Assembly (NCBI GenBank): GCA_002306945.1
Contig: DBTH01000316.1
Coordinates: 7,374-16,610 of the forward strand
Direction of reading: 5' to 3'
From: Methylacidiphilaceae bacterium UBA1321
GTDB taxonomy: Bacteria > Verrucomicrobiota > Verrucomicrobiia > Methylacidiphilales > UBA1321
Length of the DNA stretch: 9,237 nucleotides
Position numbers and translations under genes: made by a program. Shown here piece by piece: positions 5,951-9,237 of this stretch; position 1 is the first letter of the stretch; every line of letters begins with the position of its first letter. Below the pieces are notes generated by a model. That model was not told the origin of the DNA. It worked only from the letters and a program-made list of their open reading frames with translations, and did not search any database.

Positions 5951-8803
5951 ATGTCATTCGGTCGTCTTATCAAGCATCTATCTGGACTCGTATCATTAAC
6001 GACTTTGCTCATAACTTTTGTTGGCAATGTCAATGGCGGAGAGGAGCGGTTTTACTATCAAAAAGAGTGGGGAACGCATGCCTTTGAACTCATCCGTCAA
6101 TCACAGGGAGATCTTAAAATTCAGGCCGCACAAGCGGGAACATTTTCATTTAAGGAAGACGCGCAGGCAATCGATTCGTGGCAGCGATTGACCTGTACCT
6201 TTGGAGACTTGCAGGGGATGTCCCTATTTCCGATCCTTTTCGACCAACAAGGTAATCAATGGAAAGGCACTCTGGCGGCCCAGAAAGGGGGAAATCAATG
6301 GACTCCGAAAGACTTTGTTTTGACCAGTCCGAAATTCGCACAAGATCAATTTTCGGAACCTCTCAAAATTATGAGAATCGGCTGGGAGGTTCATGCGACA
6401 ACAAGTTCGTCGACGATACTATCCGGATGTAGATTGGTGATAGACGATAAGCTGAATGAGAGTCTGTTCGAAGATAATCCGGTGCCGCATCCGTTTTACT
6501 TGCCACAGGTCAAGGTGGATGCTGAATCGGCTAATGTAGACCGGAAAACACCCAGGGTTTTTATCGCCGGAGGAAGCAGCGGATTTCAGAGAGTTAGTCA
6601 GTTGAATTCATGGATGGCATGGGCGGATAAAGAATTTCCCGGACAGTTCGGATATGACGTAAACGCTTCCGTTTACGGCGACCTGGCCGAGCGTGTCCGG
6701 CTGATGCATCAACATAATTCCATAGCCATTAACGAGGCCCATCGCCTCTTTCCTGGGCGGATGGCCTGGTGCCGGAATCATGGAATGAGCGCCACGCGAT
6801 ATGACGGATTCAATCCAGACCAGTCCATCTGGCCTGCGGCGGATCTGACCGATCGTGCTGTCGATTTTCATGGGGACGATATTTGTCGTGAGGAGGTATT
6901 CAATATGACTCGTGACAGAATGAACGCGTCTTTTGACCTGGGATTCGATGGTTTTCTCATCATGGATTATGGCTGGCTCTACATTCGCGGGCGTTGGGGT
7001 TATGGTGATGCGGCCGTGGCGCAATGGAGAAAATATTTGAACGGTGACGGGCTGACTATTGATTTAGTCAATCCCAGCGCAACATGGTCGTTCGCCGATT
7101 ATTGGAAGAACTTCGGCTCCATTCCGCTGGAACCGCGCAAGTTTGGATGGAAAAGCTGGGACCAATTCGTTCCTGTGACCGAAGCCGATGCAAAGCGCAG
7201 CCAGATAGATGCCCGGAGACTTCGCTTATTCAATGCCTTGTGGCACTACCATTATCTCGTATTCATTGATCGCCTGGGGAGGGAAGCCGAAAAGCGGGGT
7301 AAAGAACTTTCCGTATCGCTGAATGCCGAGGATCCGAATAACGGAGTGGACATGACGTTATTGGCCAGATTGAGTCATCTTCAATCTATCGGTTTTGAAT
7401 ATTTCGGGAATCCCATTGCGCTCGGGGCGTGGAGGCATACGTTGCTGCCGCTACGTTTTCGCGAAGACGGTCCAGTGTTAGATCTCGTCGGTGAAATCAA
7501 CGCGGGTGGTGGCGGGCGCGAGAGCCGTTACGATAGGGATCTCGCTTATGCTTTTTACTATGATGCGACGGCCTCATCCGCGCCTCGCTATTACAACAAT
7601 CAATATGTCAAAAATACAGTGTGGACCAACCCGTCTTCATTAGATGCAGCGGAACGCACTCGATTCGATCACTGGTTTGCCGGGGCCAATGCGTTTCTTC
7701 TACGTCACAAGGAATCAAGTCATATTACAGAGGAATTGCCCAAGGTCACAGTCGTGGCAAGTCGATCCATACTGGACTATCAGGATAGTTCGACCAATAC
7801 CTTGAGGCAACAAACCAATCTGGCTCCGTACTTGCATGCCTTGAATATCGATTTTGTACAAGTTGGTCGCGATGCATGGAATCCTGATCGAGACAAGCAA
7901 ACTCAAGTGCTTTTTTATACTCCCGCCATCTCAACGCCCGACGAACTGGCTCGCGTGAAACACTGGATTGCTACCGGAAGTGGAAAGGTGTTGGTCATTC
8001 ATGCGGGATCGGCATCGCGCCTGGACAGCGTTACTGAACGGCCATCAACCAGCCCGGTGGTATGGAAGGATGATTCTTCATATAGAGATAGCGTGACTCC
8101 ATCTACCGATATTGAATTGAGCAACGCCGTGCTTCCTCACACTACGGCTAATGACAAAGGTACATTTTACTTAGGCTCCAATTCCATCAGCACCAGTCTC
8201 TGGAATTCTCATGAGGATGCCAAGCCGGTGGTGACTGCTAAAAACGGCGAGACATTAATCAGTCAGTGGAATGTTGGAAATAATCAGGTTATTCATGTGC
8301 GAGCGGAACTTTCCTCGGCTTCCCTGTCTCCCTTGGGAATATCCTTGATCCAGCGAGTGTTGGAGTTGGTGAATCAATCTCCCTTTGCCTCCTATCTTCC
8401 CAACTGGTCATTTGATCGGTATGTGGTTCCAGGGGGCTTCAGCCTTGTGGCGTGGAAAGAGTCCGTCCTGATGCAACAGAAAAAAGATAACCTGTATAAG
8501 CGGGTTGGGCTGGATGCGCCCGAGTCGATGACTTTAAAAGTCGCCCCTGGTCGACAGTACGAGATTTATTCGGTTTATGAGGACAAGAAGCAAACGCTTT
8601 CGTCAAATGCCAGTGGAGATTTAACGATTGCTTTGAATTCCACCCCTGAGCTTTTCTATTATGGAGAATCCTCACCCGCGTTTACTCGGACAGTCGAGGC
8701 GGTGAAAAAGGTTTTCAGTGCGGTTAAGAAGGGAACTAACGCGGAAATGTCCAGCGCCCGTTCCGGCGATAGCACTGTCATGCACCTGGCAGATTCGTAT
8801 TGA
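5951..8803 (+). CDS. Large exported protein, putative glycoside hydrolase of unassigned family
   Basis: A 950-residue protein with a signal peptide (MSFGRLIKHL, hydrophobic 11-25, cleavage near residues 28-30). Residues about 32-190 look like a jelly-roll or carbohydrate-binding-like beta domain (GDLKIQAA, FSFKEDAQAIDSW, MRIGWEVHA, CRLVIDD). Residues about 200-600 look like a TIM barrel: PRVFIAGGSSGF, the aromatic-rich segment MAWCRNHGMSATRYDGF, FDGFLIMDYGWLYI (D339), ELSVSLNAED (E460, D461), QSIGFEYFGN and VLDLVGEINAGGG (E515). The acidic residues at strand ends are candidates for catalysis. Residues about 600-810 resemble the flavodoxin-like trimerisation domain of GH42-type beta-galactosidases (YLHALNIDFVQVG, LARVKHWIATGSGKVLVIHAG). 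A C-terminal beta domain follows, then a polar tail with two similar AVKK units at 917-927. I cannot place it in a named family. The glycosidase call rests on fold-like features and context; a catalytically inactive binding protein is also possible. Confidence 0.6.
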   Translation: MSFGRLIKHLSGLVSLTTLLITFVGNVNGGEERFYYQKEWGTHAFELIRQSQGDLKIQAAQAGTFSFKEDAQAIDSWQRLTCTFGDLQGMSLFPILFDQQGNQWKGTLAAQKGGNQWTPKDFVLTSPKFAQDQFSEPLKIMRIGWEVHATTSSSTILSGCRLVIDDKLNESLFEDNPVPHPFYLPQVKVDAESANVDRKTPRVFIAGGSSGFQRVSQLNSWMAWADKEFPGQFGYDVNASVYGDLAERVRLMHQHNSIAINEAHRLFPGRMAWCRNHGMSATRYDGFNPDQSIWPAADLTDRAVDFHGDDICREEVFNMTRDRMNASFDLGFDGFLIMDYGWLYIRGRWGYGDAAVAQWRKYLNGDGLTIDLVNPSATWSFADYWKNFGSIPLEPRKFGWKSWDQFVPVTEADAKRSQIDARRLRLFNALWHYHYLVFIDRLGREAEKRGKELSVSLNAEDPNNGVDMTLLARLSHLQSIGFEYFGNPIALGAWRHTLLPLRFREDGPVLDLVGEINAGGGGRESRYDRDLAYAFYYDATASSAPRYYNNQYVKNTVWTNPSSLDAAERTRFDHWFAGANAFLLRHKESSHITEELPKVTVVASRSILDYQDSSTNTLRQQTNLAPYLHALNIDFVQVGRDAWNPDRDKQTQVLFYTPAISTPDELARVKHWIATGSGKVLVIHAGSASRLDSVTERPSTSPVVWKDDSSYRDSVTPSTDIELSNAVLPHTTANDKGTFYLGSNSISTSLWNSHEDAKPVVTAKNGETLISQWNVGNNQVIHVRAELSSASLSPLGISLIQRVLELVNQSPFASYLPNWSFDRYVVPGGFSLVAWKESVLMQQKKDNLYKRVGLDAPESMTLKVAPGRQYEIYSVYEDKKQTLSSNASGDLTIALNSTPELFYYGESSPAFTRTVEAVKKVFSAVKKGTNAEMSSARSGDSTVMHLADSY

Positions 8804-8828
8804 GTACGGCCTGTAGCCTCATAAAAGT

Positions 8829-8841
8829 GGAACGCTGTTCC
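8829..8841. repeat. Inverted repeat GGAAC-GCT-GTTCC
   Basis: Perfect 5-bp arms surround a 3-bp centre in the 96-bp gap before the esterase gene. No T-run follows, so it is unlikely to be an intrinsic terminator. The GAAC/GTTC elements are the same as in the palindrome at 3254-3263 but in the opposite order, so the same regulator need not recognise it. It may be an operator for the downstream gene, or chance. Confidence 0.3.
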
Positions 8842-8863
8842 GCAAGTTGAGCGTGTGAGATGA

Positions 8864-8892
8864 TTGACAATCTGGCGTGGGGCTCTTTAATC
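8864..8892 (+). promoter_or_regulatory. Weak promoter candidate for the esterase gene
   Basis: A perfect -35 box, TTGACA (8864-8869), is followed after 17 bp by TTAATC (8887-8892), a poor -10 match. Transcription would begin at about 8899-8900, again at the start codon itself, as proposed for the PEP-CTERM gene. The -35 lies inside a small inverted repeat, GATTGACAATC (8862-8872). The poor -10 keeps confidence low; read-through from the upstream operon across 96 bp is an alternative. Confidence 0.22.
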
Positions 8893-8899
8893 GCTTAAT

Positions 8900-9237
8900 A
8901 TGAAAATTCGTTATTTAATGCCGTTGTTTCTCGCAACGACGCTTATATCCCTCCAGGCCGAAATCAAGCCTGCGTCGGTTTTCGGCGAGCATATGGTTTT
9001 GCAACGAAATCTCCCCATTCCCGTTTGGGGTCAGGCCGATCCCGGTGAAATGGTGACGGTCACTCTCGGCAAGCAAAAGGTGACGGTACAGGCCGAACCC
9101 GATGGTAAATGGCTCGTGCGCTTGCCCGCGGTCGCTTCGGGTGAGAAGCTCGAATTGCTTCTGACCGGCTCCGCCACCAAGGAACCGATCTCGTTCAAGG
9201 ACGTCGCCATCGGCGATGTGTGGATTTGCTCCGGCCA
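8900..9237 (+). CDS. Sialate O-acetylesterase-type protein, 5' part, cut by window edge
   Basis: The frame from the ATG at 8900 stays open to the window end, giving 112 complete codons plus two bases. It starts with a signal peptide (MKIRYLMPLFLATTLISLQA, likely cleaved near residue 20). The mature start EIKPASVFGEHMVLQR, then PIPVWGQADPGEMVTVTLG, then DGKWLVRLPAV, and finally DVAIGDVWICSG match in order the N-terminal beta region of the sialate 9-O-acetylesterase family. The WICSG plus partial next codon (CA) is the beginning of the family's WxCSGQSNM block, which carries the catalytic Ser of the SGNH-like esterase, so the nucleophile itself lies just outside. In environmental Verrucomicrobiota such enzymes may remove acetyl groups from plant or algal glycans rather than sialic acid. 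No ribosome binding site is visible. It lies 96 bp after the large putative hydrolase on the same strand, which supports a joint role in glycan breakdown. Full-length members are about 450-650 residues. Confidence 0.9.
   Translation, partial: MKIRYLMPLFLATTLISLQAEIKPASVFGEHMVLQRNLPIPVWGQADPGEMVTVTLGKQKVTVQAEPDGKWLVRLPAVASGEKLELLLTGSATKEPISFKDVAIGDVWICSG

Noticed and set aside
8804..8828. GGC-CTGTA-GCC stem after the large hydrolase stop codon, as an intrinsic terminator
   Set aside because: The stem is only three G:C pairs with imperfect extension, and no T-run follows.

Overview
The window looks like a chromosomal piece from the Verrucomicrobiota, or a close PVC-superphylum relative such as Lentisphaerota. 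Three things suggest this: a protein with a PEP-CTERM sorting tail, an FTLTE-type pseudopilin of the kind these phyla carry in large numbers next to glycan genes, and a regulator joining a GntR-type winged helix to a LacI-type sensor. Most genes lack a clear Shine-Dalgarno sequence. The assignment is by gene content only, since there is no rRNA or other marker.

Layout. Positions 154-2990 hold two minus-strand housekeeping-type genes in GC-rich DNA: a UvrB/UvrC-motif protein (2211-2990) and, downstream of it, a Ski2-like DEAD/DEAH helicase (154-2118). A 291-bp divergent spacer follows (2991-3281) and is AT-rich on its right side. Four plus-strand genes then lie almost end to end in DNA of clearly lower GC: a PEP-CTERM surface protein (3282-4040), a GntR/LacI-type regulator overlapping it by 7 bp (4034-5179), a pseudopilin-like protein 16 bp later (5196-5942), and a 950-residue exported protein that looks like an unassigned glycoside hydrolase 8 bp after that (5951-8803). 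After a 96-bp gap the window ends inside a sialate O-acetylesterase-type gene (8900 to the edge).

How the genes may work together (inference). The plus-strand block reads as a small regulated glycan-processing unit: an envelope-anchored protein, a sugar-responsive repressor, a pseudopilin that may form or load a surface or secretion fibre, a large hydrolase and a deacetylating esterase. The best regulatory signal is a perfect 10-bp palindrome, TGTTCGAACA, between a -35-like and a -10-like element directly in front of the PEP-CTERM gene. It resembles the operator of AraR, a regulator with the same domain architecture, so the regulator may control its own operon. The promoter would start transcription at or next to the ATG, which would give a leaderless mRNA.

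No tRNA, rRNA, CRISPR array, insertion sequence or phage gene was seen. The long plus-strand open frames opposite the helicase are judged to be shadows of its GC-rich coding sequence.
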